Positions 36,555 through 44,712 of a stretch of DNA of 64,000 nt are shown one piece after another (positions within the stretch are counted from its first letter, which is position 1; every line of letters begins with the position of its first letter). The notes under the pieces were generated by a model that did not search any database, was not told the DNA's origin, and saw only the letters and a program-made list of their open reading frames with translations. A program made the translations under genes and the position numbers. Source of the DNA: Microlunatus phosphovorus NM-1. Its GTDB lineage: Bacteria > Actinomycetota > Actinomycetes > Propionibacteriales > Propionibacteriaceae. The stretch spans positions 4,154,001-4,218,000 of the forward strand of contig NC_015635.1 in the NCBI RefSeq assembly GCF_000270245.1, in the 5' to 3' direction.

Positions 36555-37004
36555 TTATTCCGGCTGTTCCGCGGCGGCGGGCCGATCAGCCGTGATCTCG
36601 ATCTCCTCCTCGGTGACCACACCGTCCAAGATCCGGTACGACCGGACCTCGGCCGGTCCGTCCTCGGCTCCCGTCTCGGCCACCGACACGAGGAGGTAGT
36701 GCGCCTGTGGCTCCGCCGCGAACTTGATGTCGGTCCGCGACGGATATGCCTCGGTGGAGGTGTGAGAGTGGTAGACCACGACGATCTCCTCGTCGCGGGC
36801 GTCCATCTCCTTGTGCAGGGCGAACTGCTCAGCCGGGTCGAACCGGAAGAAGGTCGGCGAACGGTCGGCATTGATCATCGGGATCAAGCGAGCCGGCACA
36901 TCGGAGCCCTCCGGTCCGGTGATCACGCCACACGCCTCATCCGGGAAATCGCGCCGAGCGTGGGTGATGATCGCGTCGACATAATCCTGGGAGATCCTCA
37001 ACAC
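36555..37004 (-). CDS. mec: Mec, JAMM/MPN+ metalloprotease that releases cysteine from CysO
   Basis: Zinc isopeptidase of 149 residues (M67 family). The JAMM residues are visible: E23 in FPDEACG, H79 and H81 in VYHSHTSTEAYPSRTD, and D92. In Mycobacterium the homologue hydrolyses CysO-cysteine. The GTG at 37004 begins the conserved sequence; the frame continues into the tandem repeat array upstream, but that part is not family-like. No good ribosome site is seen, so a leaderless or repeat-borne promoter is possible. It heads the mec-cysO-cysM operon. Confidence 0.9.
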   Translation of the reverse strand: MLRISQDYVDAIITHARRDFPDEACGVITGPEGSDVPARLIPMINADRSPTFFRFDPAEQFALHKEMDARDEEIVVVYHSHTSTEAYPSRTDIKFAAEPQAHYLLVSVAETGAEDGPAEVRSYRILDGVVTEEEIEITADRPAAAEQPE

Positions 37005-37020
37005 GCGCGCCAGCGTAGAC

Positions 37021-37644
37021 GGAGCGATGGCGGGGTGCCGGCTCCGTCCTGACGAGTGAGCGAGCGACCGCTCACTGTCACCGCAACTGAGTCGCATTGC
37101 GAGGTCACCGCGACTGAGTCACGTCGCGAGCGAGGGAGGAAGTACGGAGACTCGAGGCACCCTGCCAGCGCGACAGGAATCACAGCGCGGAGCGATGGCG
37201 GGGTGCCGGCTCCGTCCTGACGAGTGAGCGAGCGACCGCTCACTGTCACCGCGACTGGACCGGGTCGCGAGCGAGGGAGGAAGGACGGAGACTCGAGGCA
37301 CCCTGCCAGCGCGACAGGAATCACAGCGCGGAGCGATGGCGGGGTGCCGGCTCCGTCCTGACGAGTGAGCGAGCGACCGCTCACTGTCACCGCAACTGAG
37401 TCAGGTCGCGAGCGAGCGAGGAAGGACGGAGACTCGAGGCACCCTGCCAGCGCGACAGGAATCACAGCGCGGAGCGATGGCGGGGTGCCGGCTCCGTCCT
37501 GACGAGTGAGCGAGCGACCGCTCACTGTCACCGCGACTGAGTCGACCGCTCATTGTCACCACGACGGAGTCGGGTCGCGAGCGCGGGAGGAAGGACGGAG
37601 CCTCGAGGCGCCCTTCCAGCGCGACAGGAGTCACAGCGCGGAGA
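37021..37644. repeat. Tandem repeat array, 141-bp unit, about four copies plus a degenerate one
   Basis: Units start at 37021, 37189, 37330 and 37471 with the same GGAGCGATGGCGGGGTGCCG. The last two intervals before the degenerate unit are 141 bases; the first is 168 because 27 bases are duplicated inside it. A degenerate fifth unit ends at 37644 and includes the last codons of the DUF2017 gene. Each unit contains the palindrome AGTGAGCG/CGCTCACT (first copy at 37055-37076). The array fills the space between the DUF2017 stop and the mec start. Confidence 0.92.
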
Positions 37645-38203
37645 TCATCGTCTCCTGGGCGAACCCGAGCCAGTCGTAGACACTCACCATGAAGCTCCGC
37701 GGGTCGTCGTCGGGCAGTTGGGCCAGCTCCTCCGCCGACTCTGCGTCGGTGATGCCGAGCCGAGTCGCCACCGCGATCCGCACGCTGGTCAACGTCCGCA
37801 ACCAGGGCTGGACCTCCTCGGCGGGCACCCGCAAGGCGATCGTCCCACCCGCGGTCGCGGCCAGGGAGCTCAACACCACCTGCGCGTCGGCGATCTTCTT
37901 CGTCTTCATCTCTCGCTCGGTGAACCGACGAAAGTCCGAGGACGCCTGAGCATCGTGCGGATAGGCATCCGGGAACAGCCGTCGCAGCACGGGATCGTCG
38001 TGGGTTTCGGGCTGATCGGGATCGACGGCGAGCTCCTGGGCCCACAACTCGAACGGATCGCTGCTCTCGGGCCGCTGGAAGGTCTCGGGCTGACCGTCGC
38101 TGATCATCTCCACCAGCTGGTTGACCAAAGAGGTCAGCAGCTCCACTTCATAGCCGCTGAGCTGAGTGACCACCGCCCCGCTCTTGCGCCGGAACTTTCG
38201 CAT
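37631..38203 (-). CDS. DUF2017 family protein
   Basis: Actinobacterial protein of 190 residues found next to clpS. It begins with MRKFRRKSGAVVTQLSGYE and contains FRRFTEREMKTKKIADAQVVL in the middle and VSVYDWLGFAQETMI near the end. No catalytic motif is visible, and the family has no assigned function; its constant link to clpS suggests a role in adaptor-mediated proteolysis or in the neighbouring cysteine pathway. It starts 15 bases after clpS. The final codons are shared with the tandem repeat unit downstream. Confidence 0.9.
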   Translation of the reverse strand: MRKFRRKSGAVVTQLSGYEVELLTSLVNQLVEMISDGQPETFQRPESSDPFELWAQELAVDPDQPETHDDPVLRRLFPDAYPHDAQASSDFRRFTEREMKTKKIADAQVVLSSLAATAGGTIALRVPAEEVQPWLRTLTSVRIAVATRLGITDAESAEELAQLPDDDPRSFMVSVYDWLGFAQETMISAL

Positions 38204-38218
38204 GATGTCGTCGATCGC

Positions 38219-38545
38219 CTACTTCTCAGCCTTGTCCAGGGTGGCCCAGAGGCCGAACTCGTGCATCGCCGTGACGTCCCGCTCCATCTCCTCGCGGGAG
38301 CCGCTGGACACCACCGCCTTGCCCTCCGTGTGGACCTGCAGCATCAGCCGTCGCGCCTTGGACTTGGCGTAGTGGAAATAGGTGACGAAGACATGCGTCA
38401 CGTACGACATCAGGTTGACCGGGTCGTCCCACACGATCGTCACCCAGGGTGTCTGGATGAGGGCCTCTTCTTGGGGACGGTCGGCGATCGCGGTGCTTCC
38501 GGCGGGCGTCACCTGCCCGCCCTCGGTCTCGGGCATACCGACCAT
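38219..38545 (-). CDS. clpS: ATP-dependent Clp protease adaptor ClpS
   Basis: N-end rule adaptor that delivers substrates to ClpC/ClpP. The conserved core is [20 protein letters not shown], with the DDPVN motif that follows the flexible tail, and [20 protein letters not shown]. The protein has 108 residues, with about 30 polar residues before the core as usual in actinobacteria. Start at ATG 38545; an ATG three codons later is equally possible. It is divergent from a metallophosphoesterase's 3' end, in tandem with DUF2017. Confidence 0.95.
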   Translation of the reverse strand: MVGMPETEGGQVTPAGSTAIADRPQEEALIQTPWVTIVWDDPVNLMSYVTHVFVTYFHYAKSKARRLMLQVHTEGKAVVSSGSREEMERDVTAMHEFGLWATLDKAEK

Positions 38546-38575
38546 TGTCGCAAATCTCGGGCCGATCCCGCGATC

Positions 38576-40303
38576 TCAACCGATGGGGATGGTGAACTCC
38601 TCCTCCACCGGCGGATCAATCTCGTCCTTGCCTCCTCGACCAGTCACCGCATAGCAGCGGACGCGGACCCCGGCGGGACCGACCTCGAGCTGCAGGAAGT
38701 GCTTGAAGAACGGCGGGCGATCCCAATCGAGCGCGGGGGCCAGCAGGCTCTGGAACCGCCGGCCACCGATTGCCACCAGGATGCCTCGATTCACCACCCG
38801 CTGCAGCCAGGTCAGCGGCGGCGGTGCGGCCGGTGCGACCGGCTCACCCGGCCGTCTCAGCTCCGGGTAGGGCTCCGGCGCGCCCAGCCGGGTGAAGCGC
38901 TGGTTGATCATCTGCGCGGCCTGGCGGTCGTCGATCTGGATCTTCAGTGGCAGCCGCAGACGCGAGACGACCGACTGCAGCACGATGCTGAACGCGGCCA
39001 GCGAGTCCATCCGCAGCGGGTAGGCCCGATAGTCCTGCTCGCCGAAGGCCAGATCCTCCTCCGCCGTGTCGACGTACGACACCAGATGCGTCGCGTGCAT
39101 GAAGGCGCCGCCACCCCCGGACACGATGTGATGCATGACCCGCCCCGGCGGCTGGCCCGGCCCCGTCAGCCGTACCCGGTAGTGCTGATAGTTGTGGACA
39201 TCGCCGCCGATGACGGCCACGTAGTGATGGTCGGGATGGTGCGCGACCTTCAGCACTGTGTCCAGCTCGGGCGGCGCGTCCTCGATCCGGTACGCCCGCT
39301 TGACCTCGCCGTCGACCACCAGCGGCTTCCCGGTCAACAAGATCTTGGGCTTCTCGTCGGCGGACACCTCCCGCAGCCAGCGTCCCTGGTCACCGTCGAG
39401 GCCACCGAGGATCCCGGTGTCGATACAGACGAACCGTACGTGGTCGGTCTCGATGGTGAAGTACGGCCCCGGCTGAGCCGGCTGCCGCTGCTGGTTGGCC
39501 GCCCCGCGCATCGGCGGACCAGCGGCGATCAGTTCCTGGTTCAGGTTCCAGTTCGGGTTCGACCACAGCAGTTCGCGGATGAGATCCAGGCACCAGGCTC
39601 GCACGCGAGCCAGCCGGGAGCTGGGCTTGGCGGTCACCTCCGCGGCCGCTGCCCCGACCGCGTCCGGGCCGACGAAGTTGGTCATGAACGCTTCGAGTCC
39701 GTCGTACCAGTCGTGGTTGCCGGGAATGGCATAGATCGGCACCGGGAGCGTCTTGTACGGGTGATAGAACCTCACCGTGTAGTCGTTGAGCCGGCCCACC
39801 GGATAGATGACATCGCTGCACACAAAGAGGAAACGTGCGTTCACCCGCGCCGCGACGGTGGTGAGCGGTGGCACCAGGGCGTACTGGCTGCAATCACCCT
39901 CGCCGGTGTCACCCATCAGCAGGAAGGACAATGGTCCTTCGGACCCCTGTCCGGCCGGTGTGGTCAGGTCGACGCTGAGCCGGTGCCGATCCGGGTCGCC
40001 CACGTGCCGGCGACGCAACCCCGCCGTCGGGTCGGACAACCGAGCGATGAAGTCGTTGCGGGTTCCCCAGAGCACCTTTGCCCGAAACCAGGTGAGTTTG
40101 CGGGGCAGTTGGCGCAGAGCCCGACCGTCCGCGGCCGACGGCAGGTCGCCGGTCGGCTGCTCGCACGCCAATGCCACCCAAGCGGCATCGGGGAGCTCGG
40201 CGAGCGCGTCCGTGGTCTCCGGTGTCCAGCCTGCGCCCTCGTCGCTGGTGCGCGACGTGCTTCGGTATGCGGGCTCTGCGCCGAGCAACTCCTGTGCATT
40301 CAT
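38576..40303 (-). CDS. Calcineurin-like metallophosphoesterase
   Basis: Large metallophosphoesterase of 575 residues. The metal-binding motifs appear in order: LLMGDTGEGD, VCSDVIYPVG (where the usual Gly-Asp is Ser-Asp), AIPGNHDWYDG, and GGDVHNYQHYR. No signal peptide is seen, so it is probably cytoplasmic; the C-terminal 150 residues are beta-rich and not recognised. The ATG at 40303 follows GAGGAGG. It separates clpS from pncB, genes that are adjacent in Mycobacterium, so it may be a later insertion. The substrate is unknown. Confidence 0.87.
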   Translation of the reverse strand: MNAQELLGAEPAYRSTSRTSDEGAGWTPETTDALAELPDAAWVALACEQPTGDLPSAADGRALRQLPRKLTWFRAKVLWGTRNDFIARLSDPTAGLRRRHVGDPDRHRLSVDLTTPAGQGSEGPLSFLLMGDTGEGDCSQYALVPPLTTVAARVNARFLFVCSDVIYPVGRLNDYTVRFYHPYKTLPVPIYAIPGNHDWYDGLEAFMTNFVGPDAVGAAAAEVTAKPSSRLARVRAWCLDLIRELLWSNPNWNLNQELIAAGPPMRGAANQQRQPAQPGPYFTIETDHVRFVCIDTGILGGLDGDQGRWLREVSADEKPKILLTGKPLVVDGEVKRAYRIEDAPPELDTVLKVAHHPDHHYVAVIGGDVHNYQHYRVRLTGPGQPPGRVMHHIVSGGGGAFMHATHLVSYVDTAEEDLAFGEQDYRAYPLRMDSLAAFSIVLQSVVSRLRLPLKIQIDDRQAAQMINQRFTRLGAPEPYPELRRPGEPVAPAAPPPLTWLQRVVNRGILVAIGGRRFQSLLAPALDWDRPPFFKHFLQLEVGPAGVRVRCYAVTGRGGKDEIDPPVEEEFTIPIG

Positions 40304-40410
40304 CCCGACCACCTCCTCATCATTCTCTGACCGCGAATCCCGCGCTGTCGCGCCCGATCCGGCAGCGCTGCAGGGTGCTCGATCGGGCAGCGATGCCCTA
40401 GGTTCAGCTT

Positions 40411-41781
40411 GTGAGCCTTTCCAGCGCTTGGGGCCCGACGCGGGTGCCCACCACCGCATTGCTGACCGATCACTACGAGCTCACCATGCTGCGGGCTGCC
40501 TTGCAGGCGGGCACGGCGAACCGGCACAGCGTCTTCGAGCTCTTCGGCCGCCGCTTGCCGCCCGGTCGTCGGTACGGCGTGGTGTGCGGGGTCGGCCGTG
40601 CCCTGCGAGCGTTGCGTGCCTTTCACTTCGATGAGGAGTCGTTGCGCTTCCTGCTTGATACGGACGTGGTCGACCAGCCCACCGCCGACTGGCTCGCCGA
40701 CTTCCGCTTCTCCGGTGACATCTGGGGCTATCCGGAGGGTGAGATCTATTTCCCCGGCTCTCCGTTGCTGGTCGTGGACAGCACCTTCGCCGAGGGCGTC
40801 ATCTTGGAGACGGTGCTGCTCAGCATCTACAACCACGACTCGGCGATCGCGTCGGCTGCGTCACGAATGACGGCGATGGCCGGCGATCGGCCCTGCATCG
40901 AGATGGGCTCCCGGCGCACCCAGGAGCTGGCTGCCGTGGCCGCTGCCCGCGCCGCCTACATCGCCGGATTCGAGGCCACCTCGAACCTGGAGGCAGGCAG
41001 GCGCTACCACGTACCCACTCGTGGCACGTCCGCGCACTCCTTCACCCTGCTGCACGGCGACGAGACCGAGGCGTTCCGCGCCCAGATCGCCGCGCTCGGC
41101 ACCGACACCACTCTGCTGGTCGACACCTATGACGTGACCAACGCGGTGCGTACCGGGGTGGAGTTGACGGACGGAAAGCTCGGCGCGGTCCGGCTCGACT
41201 CCGGCGATCTGGCGCTGCTGGCCACCCAGGTACGTGCCCTGCTGGACTCCCTCGGCGCGACCCAGACCAAGATCATCGTCACCTCCGACCTGGACGAGTG
41301 GAACATCGCCGCCCTGTCCGGTGCGCCGGTCGACGGCTATGGGGTGGGCACCGCGCTCGTCACCGGCAGTGGGCATCCGACCTGCGGTTTCGTCTACAAG
41401 CTGGTGGCCCGCGCCGACACTGACGACCCGGGGGCCCCGCTGGTCTCGGTCGCCAAGAAGAGCACCGACAAGGTCAGCGTCGGCGGTCGCAAATTCGCGC
41501 TGCGCCGGTTCAACGATCGTGGCGTTGCCGAGTTGGAGTTGATCGGCATCGGCGCTCCTCCGGTCGGCGATCACAACGACCGCGAACTGCTGGTGCCCCT
41601 GGTGCAGGGCGGTGAGATCCTGGTCGAGGAGGATCTGGCGGCAGCCCGCGAGCGACACCGACGATCCCGGGCGGAGCTGCCGCTGGAGGCGTGGAAGATG
41701 TCCCGCGGCGAACCGGTGATCGACACCGCCTATCTCGATGAGCACGGCTCGCTGGACAACCCGTACGCACCGAAGCTCTGA
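40411..41781 (+). CDS. pncB: Nicotinate phosphoribosyltransferase
   Basis: Second step of NAD salvage: nicotinate plus PRPP to nicotinate mononucleotide. The 456-residue protein has LLTDHYELTMLRAAL at the start, FELFGRRLPPGRRY, RGTSAHSFTLLHGDE around the catalytic histidine and GAVRLDSGDLALL with VTSDLDEWNI for substrate binding. GTG start at 40411. The next gene, pncA, provides nicotinate, 10 bases after the stop, so the two form a small NAD-salvage operon. Confidence 0.96.
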   Translation: MSLSSAWGPTRVPTTALLTDHYELTMLRAALQAGTANRHSVFELFGRRLPPGRRYGVVCGVGRALRALRAFHFDEESLRFLLDTDVVDQPTADWLADFRFSGDIWGYPEGEIYFPGSPLLVVDSTFAEGVILETVLLSIYNHDSAIASAASRMTAMAGDRPCIEMGSRRTQELAAVAAARAAYIAGFEATSNLEAGRRYHVPTRGTSAHSFTLLHGDETEAFRAQIAALGTDTTLLVDTYDVTNAVRTGVELTDGKLGAVRLDSGDLALLATQVRALLDSLGATQTKIIVTSDLDEWNIAALSGAPVDGYGVGTALVTGSGHPTCGFVYKLVARADTDDPGAPLVSVAKKSTDKVSVGGRKFALRRFNDRGVAELELIGIGAPPVGDHNDRELLVPLVQGGEILVEEDLAAARERHRRSRAELPLEAWKMSRGEPVIDTAYLDEHGSLDNPYAPKL

Positions 41782-41791
41782 GGGGAGAGAC

Positions 41792-42367
41792 ATGACCGGA
41801 GGCACCAGGGCGCTGATCGTCGTCGACGTGCAGAACGACTTCTGCGAGGGCGGGTCGCTGGCGGTGGCCGGCGGCGCCGAGGTCGGACGACGGATCGCGG
41901 AGCTGATCGCCGATGAGCACGGCTACGACCATGTGATCGCCACCCGCGACCACCACATCGATCCGGGCGATCACTTCTCCGAGCACCCCGACTACGTCCA
42001 CTCCTGGCCGGTGCACTGTGTGGCCGGCACCGCCGGCGCTGAACTGCACCCGAATCTCGGTGACACCAGGTTCGAGGCGATCTTCGACAAGGGCGAGTAT
42101 GCGGCCGCGTACTCGGGCTTCGAGGGGAAGTGCGACGGCGAGCCGCTGGCCGACTGGCTGCACAGCCGGGAGGTGACCGACGTGGATGTCTGCGGGATCG
42201 CGACCGACTACTGCGTCAAGGCCACCGCGCTGGACGCGGCCCGCAACGGCTTCGACACCACGGTCCTGCTGGACCTGACCGCCGCCGTAGCTCCCGCCAA
42301 CACGGCCGAGGTGATCACCGAATGGGCCGCGGCCCGTGTCGCGGTCGAGACCGAGGGAATACGGTGA
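41792..42367 (+). CDS. pncA: Nicotinamidase
   Basis: Hydrolyses nicotinamide to nicotinate for PncB. The isochorismatase-fold protein has 191 residues. The catalytic triad is D12 in LIVVDVQNDFCEGG, the Lys in IFDKGEYAAAYSGFEG and the Cys in GIATDYCVKATAL. The metal ligands are in ATRDHHIDPGDHFSEH. The ATG at 41792 follows GGGGAGAGAC; the upstream part of the open frame overlaps pncB. Homologues activate pyrazinamide in mycobacteria. Confidence 0.96.
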   Translation: MTGGTRALIVVDVQNDFCEGGSLAVAGGAEVGRRIAELIADEHGYDHVIATRDHHIDPGDHFSEHPDYVHSWPVHCVAGTAGAELHPNLGDTRFEAIFDKGEYAAAYSGFEGKCDGEPLADWLHSREVTDVDVCGIATDYCVKATALDAARNGFDTTVLLDLTAAVAPANTAEVITEWAAARVAVETEGIR

Positions 42368-42371
42368 GTTG

Positions 42372-43259
42372 ATGGCGAACCGGGCACCGTGGTCGATCGA
42401 GCAGATTCCGTCACAAGCCGGGCGCACGGTGGTCATCACAGGCGCCACCAGCGGCGTCGGCCAAGCCACTGCACACGTGCTGGCCGACAAGGGCGCTCGG
42501 GTCGTGGTCGCGGCTCGCAACCTGGCAAAGGCCGAGGATGTGGTCCGTAGGCTGGGAGCTGACGCGCAGGCTCGCCCGCTGGACCTGGCCGATCTCGACT
42601 CGGTCCGCGCTTTCGCCGCTGCCTGGGTCGACCCGATCGACCTCTTGATCAACAATGCCGGTGTGATGGCGGTCCCGCTGACCCGAACCGCGCAGGGCTT
42701 CGAGTTGCAGTTCGGCACCAACCACCTGGGGCACTTCGCGCTCACCAACCTGCTGCTGCCCTGGATCACCGACCGGATCGTTTGCCTCAGTTCGGCCGCC
42801 CACCGGGTGGGCCACCTGGACCTGACCGATCTGAACTGGGAGCATCGCCGCTATCGGCAGTGGCCCGCGTACGGGCAGTCGAAGCTGGCGAACCTGCTGT
42901 TCGTGCTGGAGTTGCAGCGGAGGTTGACCGCAGCCGGCTCCTCCGTCCGCGCGATGGCTGTCCACCCGGGCTTCGTCCGCACCAATCTGCAGGGCCACAG
43001 CGGCAACGCGGTGGCGGACCGGGCAACCCTGATGGTCACCAAGGTGATGGGGCAATCTCCCGAACATGGTGCCTGGTCGTCGCTGTTCGCCGCGACCGCC
43101 GACATCCCGGGTGGGTCGTATGTGGGCCCAGCCGGAATGGCCGGCAATCGTGGCACCCCGATCCTGCTCGGCCGGTCCACCGAAGCCAGCGATCCTGAAC
43201 TGGCCAAACGGCTGTGGACGGCGTCGGAAGAGCTGACCGGGGTCGACTTCCCGCTCTGA
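42372..43259 (+). CDS. Short-chain dehydrogenase/reductase
   Basis: NAD(P)-dependent oxidoreductase of 295 residues. The cofactor motif VVITGATSGVGQA is at about 19-31, NNAGVM at about 96 and the catalytic YGQSKLAN motif near 168, with the Ser in CLSSAAH. It resembles the retinol dehydrogenase/WWOX-like SDR group. It starts 4 bases after pncA, so it may be cotranscribed with pncB and pncA, but no link to NAD salvage is known. The ATG at 42372 is preferred over an earlier one inside pncA. Confidence 0.92.
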   Translation: MANRAPWSIEQIPSQAGRTVVITGATSGVGQATAHVLADKGARVVVAARNLAKAEDVVRRLGADAQARPLDLADLDSVRAFAAAWVDPIDLLINNAGVMAVPLTRTAQGFELQFGTNHLGHFALTNLLLPWITDRIVCLSSAAHRVGHLDLTDLNWEHRRYRQWPAYGQSKLANLLFVLELQRRLTAAGSSVRAMAVHPGFVRTNLQGHSGNAVADRATLMVTKVMGQSPEHGAWSSLFAATADIPGGSYVGPAGMAGNRGTPILLGRSTEASDPELAKRLWTASEELTGVDFPL

Positions 43260-43320
43260 GCAGATTGACGGACCCGCTCGCGACGACGGCCCGCGTTCAC
43301 CGGCGACGTCGTCACTCTTC

Positions 43321-43345
43321 GCGAAGACGAAAGACGTGTCTTCGC
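43321..43345. terminator. Bidirectional terminator between SDR and subtilisin genes
   Basis: Perfect 8-base arms GCGAAGAC (43321-43328) and GTCTTCGC (43338-43345) lie midway between two convergent stop codons (43259 and 43397). The loop has nine bases. There is no long T-run. Confidence 0.5.
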
Positions 43346-43396
43346 TCATCGCTTCTCCGCACGCCGGGCGCGCCGTCTTCCCGCTCACGGGCCTGC

Positions 43397-44611
43397 CTAG
43401 GGCAGCTGCTGCGCCGGTGCCTGGACCAGACCCATGCCGCGGTCTGCGACGTCCACATCGAGTGCCAGCTGGCTGAGGTCGCAGGCAGCGAGCATTCGAG
43501 CTGTGACGGTCGTCGAGGTCGACGGCAGCGGGGAGGCCGTCACGTCCTGCCACCACAAGGTGGCGATCCCGGCCGCATGCGGGGTGGCCATCGAGGTGCC
43601 GTTGAAGGCGACCAGACCGCCACCGGCCTTGGCCGAGAGCACCTCGACACCGGGTCCGGCCACCTGCGGGAAGGTGTTGGAGAAGGGGGCGATGACCAGC
43701 CCGTTCGGCGAGCGGCCCAGGGCGCCGACCGACAGCACCCCGTCGGCGGCCGCCGGCAGAGACACCCCGATCTCATAGTCCGGGTTGACCTTGCGCTTGC
43801 TCTCATTGCCACTGGCCGCGGCCACCACCGTGCCCCCGGTGAAGTCGATCTGAGCCGCCAGCAGCCGCATCAAAGTGTCGAACATCCGCAGATTCGCCCG
43901 GTAGGCCTCCAGTGCCCGCGAGGTCGCCAGGTCGACCGGGAAACCCTGCTGCACCAGCCGTTGCACCAGCCCCGGGAAGTCGAATCCCAGCGACATCGAG
44001 ATCACCTGGGCGCCGCTCTGAGCGGCCCACTGGATGCCGCGGAACAGCATGTCGGAGTCGCCGCTGCCGTCGTCACCGAGCACTTTGCCGATCAGCGCAT
44101 GGCTGACGCCGCGGGCGACCCCGATCCGGGTGCCGTCGACATCGCGGCCGAACACCGTGCCGGCGCAGTGAGTGCCGTGCCCCTGGCGATCACCGTTGCC
44201 GGAACCGGAGAAGTCCACCTGATCCAGGGTCACGCCGGTGAACGCCGGATGGGAGGCATCGATGCCGGTGTCCAGGATGGCCGGCACCACACCGGAGCCG
44301 TCGCGTTGACTGGCCACGGCACCGACGGCCTCGATCCCCCAGGCCACGCCGCCCGGTGCCGGTTCGGCCGCGGCCTCCACCCCGGCCTCGTCGTTCGACA
44401 CCGGTGCGATCAGGTTCGTCGGCATCACCGGAGCGACCGCGGCGACCTCGGGCGCGCGGGAGAGATCACGTACCTCCCGTTTGGTCAGCTCGGTTCGCTG
44501 CACCCGCGCAGTCGATGCGCCACCAGGGGTAACACTCTCCAGTCCGCCCCGGAACGGCTCGTCGAGATTGCTGCGGCTCATGTCCCACAGGACGGTGTAC
44601 GTGTCGGTCAT
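43397..44611 (-). CDS. Intracellular subtilisin-like serine protease (S8)
   Basis: Peptidase of 404 residues with the full subtilisin triad: D114 in AILDTGID, H145 in GHGTHCAG, S340 in FNGTSMATPHAAG, and the oxyanion Asn in AASGNE. There is no signal peptide, and the N-terminal 90 residues resemble a short inhibitor-like propeptide, so the enzyme may act in the cytoplasm or leave by another route. The ATG at 44611 has GGGAGA four bases upstream. The insert at about 212-255, between the Asp/His part and the Asn, is long and helical. Target unknown. Confidence 0.88.
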   Translation of the reverse strand: MTDTYTVLWDMSRSNLDEPFRGGLESVTPGGASTARVQRTELTKREVRDLSRAPEVAAVAPVMPTNLIAPVSNDEAGVEAAAEPAPGGVAWGIEAVGAVASQRDGSGVVPAILDTGIDASHPAFTGVTLDQVDFSGSGNGDRQGHGTHCAGTVFGRDVDGTRIGVARGVSHALIGKVLGDDGSGDSDMLFRGIQWAAQSGAQVISMSLGFDFPGLVQRLVQQGFPVDLATSRALEAYRANLRMFDTLMRLLAAQIDFTGGTVVAAASGNESKRKVNPDYEIGVSLPAAADGVLSVGALGRSPNGLVIAPFSNTFPQVAGPGVEVLSAKAGGGLVAFNGTSMATPHAAGIATLWWQDVTASPLPSTSTTVTARMLAACDLSQLALDVDVADRGMGLVQAPAQQLP

Positions 44612-44712
44612 CGGATCTCCCTTGGGCGTGGCGACCCCGTGTGTCGGGGCATATAGAGAGGACGACCCGGCCGCCGTGCGTGATACATCCTCCACCCCCT
44701 CTCAGGACGTGA

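Noticed and set aside
36998-37531. Open frame on the minus strand encoding a 47-residue repeated peptide across the tandem array
   Set aside because: No ribosome site, no family-like sequence, and the frame is explained by units whose lengths are multiples of three in GC-rich DNA. Kept only as a property of the repeat.
37021-37644. Possible CRISPR array
   Set aside because: Units are 141 bases and directly adjoining, with no unique spacers and no cas genes in the window.
37553-40330. 925-codon open frame on the plus strand
   Set aside because: Antisense to DUF2017, clpS and the metallophosphoesterase; its translation shows no domain.
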